Source: Actinomycetota bacterium (GTDB lineage: Bacteria > Actinomycetota > Humimicrobiia > Humimicrobiales > Humimicrobiaceae). Taken from it: a stretch of DNA of 7,006 bases. Where the stretch lies: contig DNFX01000003.1 of the NCBI GenBank assembly GCA_003486795.1, positions 2,974 to 9,979 of the forward strand, given 5' to 3'. Positions 6,648 through 7,006 of the stretch are shown piece after piece (positions within the stretch are counted from its first letter, which is position 1; every line of letters begins with the position of its first letter). The notes under the pieces are model-generated. The model did not search any database. It worked only from the letters and a program-made list of their open reading frames with translations, and was not told the DNA's origin. A program made the translations under genes and the position numbers.

Positions 6648-7006
6648 TTATACTCCCATTCCGACTTTCTGGGCTCTCTGTTCCACTTTGCCTTCTGTTT
6701 TTATTGTCGGGGCAATCATTACTTCTGCTTTCTGGAAATCCTTTATATTTTCGTATCCGCATGTAGCCATGGAAGTTCTCAGGGCTCCAAAGAGATTTAA
6801 TGTACCGTCATTTTCATGCGCAGGACCTATAAGTATTTCTGCAAGAGTGCCTGCTATATCAGTTTTTATTCTTGTTCCTCTCGGCAGTTCAGGATGGAAA
6901 GTAGCCATTCCCCAGTGATAACCTCTGCCCGGAGATTCTTTTGCTCTTGATATGGGACCGCCTATCATAACAAGATCTGCGCCGCAGGCAATTGCTTTTG
7001 CAATAT
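6648..7006 (-). CDS. guaB3: GuaB3-family IMP dehydrogenase-related protein, C-terminal part
   Basis: Only about the last 119 residues are present. The frame stays open to the window edge, and the Met encoded at 6968 is internal, because the preceding codons give the conserved barrel segment AIACGADLVMIG. What follows (ISRAKESPGRGYHWGMA, then LPRGTRI, and IAPTIKTEG near the end) matches the GuaB3 branch, not classical GuaB. That branch has a barrel without the CBS pair. The catalytic cysteine loop lies outside the window. The expected role is oxidation of IMP to XMP with NAD+, or a related purine function; from memory, cyanobacterial GuaB3 has been shown to have IMP dehydrogenase activity, while actinobacterial GuaB3 is less clear. 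Adjacency to guaA, which uses XMP, supports a purine role. Ends in TAA. Confidence 0.88.
   Translation of the reverse strand, partial: IAKAIACGADLVMIGGPISRAKESPGRGYHWGMATFHPELPRGTRIKTDIAGTLAEILIGPAHENDGTLNLFGALRTSMATCGYENIKDFQKAEVMIAPTIKTEGKVEQRAQKVGMGV

Noticed and set aside
6966..6968. ATG as the start of a small protein at the right edge
   Set aside because: Upstream codons in the same frame continue the conserved IMP dehydrogenase barrel sequence to the window edge.
1..7006. Search for a new defence, mobile or biosynthetic system
   Set aside because: All coding capacity is accounted for by recognisable housekeeping families on two strands, and gaps are 70 bases or less; nothing supports a hidden system.

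Overview
The window looks like a compact stretch of an AT-rich bacterial chromosome (by eye the GC content is in the mid-to-upper thirties per cent). It holds ordinary housekeeping genes and I found no tRNA, rRNA, CRISPR array, insertion sequence, prophage or defence gene. No stretch longer than about 70 bases lacks a gene.

Layout. At the left edge (1-422, plus strand) is the 3' part of an ABC transporter ATPase of the nitrate/sulfonate/taurine type, cut by the window edge. It converges, with only 16 bases between stop codons, on a minus-strand block that fills the rest of the window. In transcription order (right to left) that block reads: the C-terminal part of a GuaB3-type IMP dehydrogenase-related protein (cut by the right edge), guaA (GMP synthase), a free-standing AroQ-class chorismate mutase, a type I-beta DAHP synthase, a PcrA/UvrD-type helicase, and an M20-family metallopeptidase. 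Gaps are 70, 35, -4 (overlap), 37 and 68 bases. I see no convincing terminator inside the block, so it may be one transcript with a possible internal promoter before guaA and a weaker candidate before the peptidase.

How the genes work together. GuaB3 and GuaA are consistent with the IMP to XMP to GMP branch of purine synthesis. The chorismate mutase and the DAHP synthase are a branch enzyme and the entry enzyme of aromatic amino acid synthesis. They overlap by four bases, so their synthesis is probably coupled. The helicase and peptidase have no obvious metabolic link to these.

Organism. GuaB3 is typical of Actinomycetota, Chloroflexota and Cyanobacteria. A chorismate mutase next to a UvrD-family helicase is, from memory, also the arrangement in Mycobacterium tuberculosis (Rv0948c and Rv0949). 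Together with low GC this fits an AT-rich, probably uncultured lineage near Actinomycetota or Chloroflexota. This is an inference that a phylogeny of GuaA and PcrA would settle.

Novelty. I did not find a clear new system. The points most worth a second look are the split chorismate mutase/DAHP synthase pair without a built-in regulatory domain, unusual residues near the DAHP synthase active site, the flap-poor GuaB3 tail, and a possible leaderless start for the peptidase gene.
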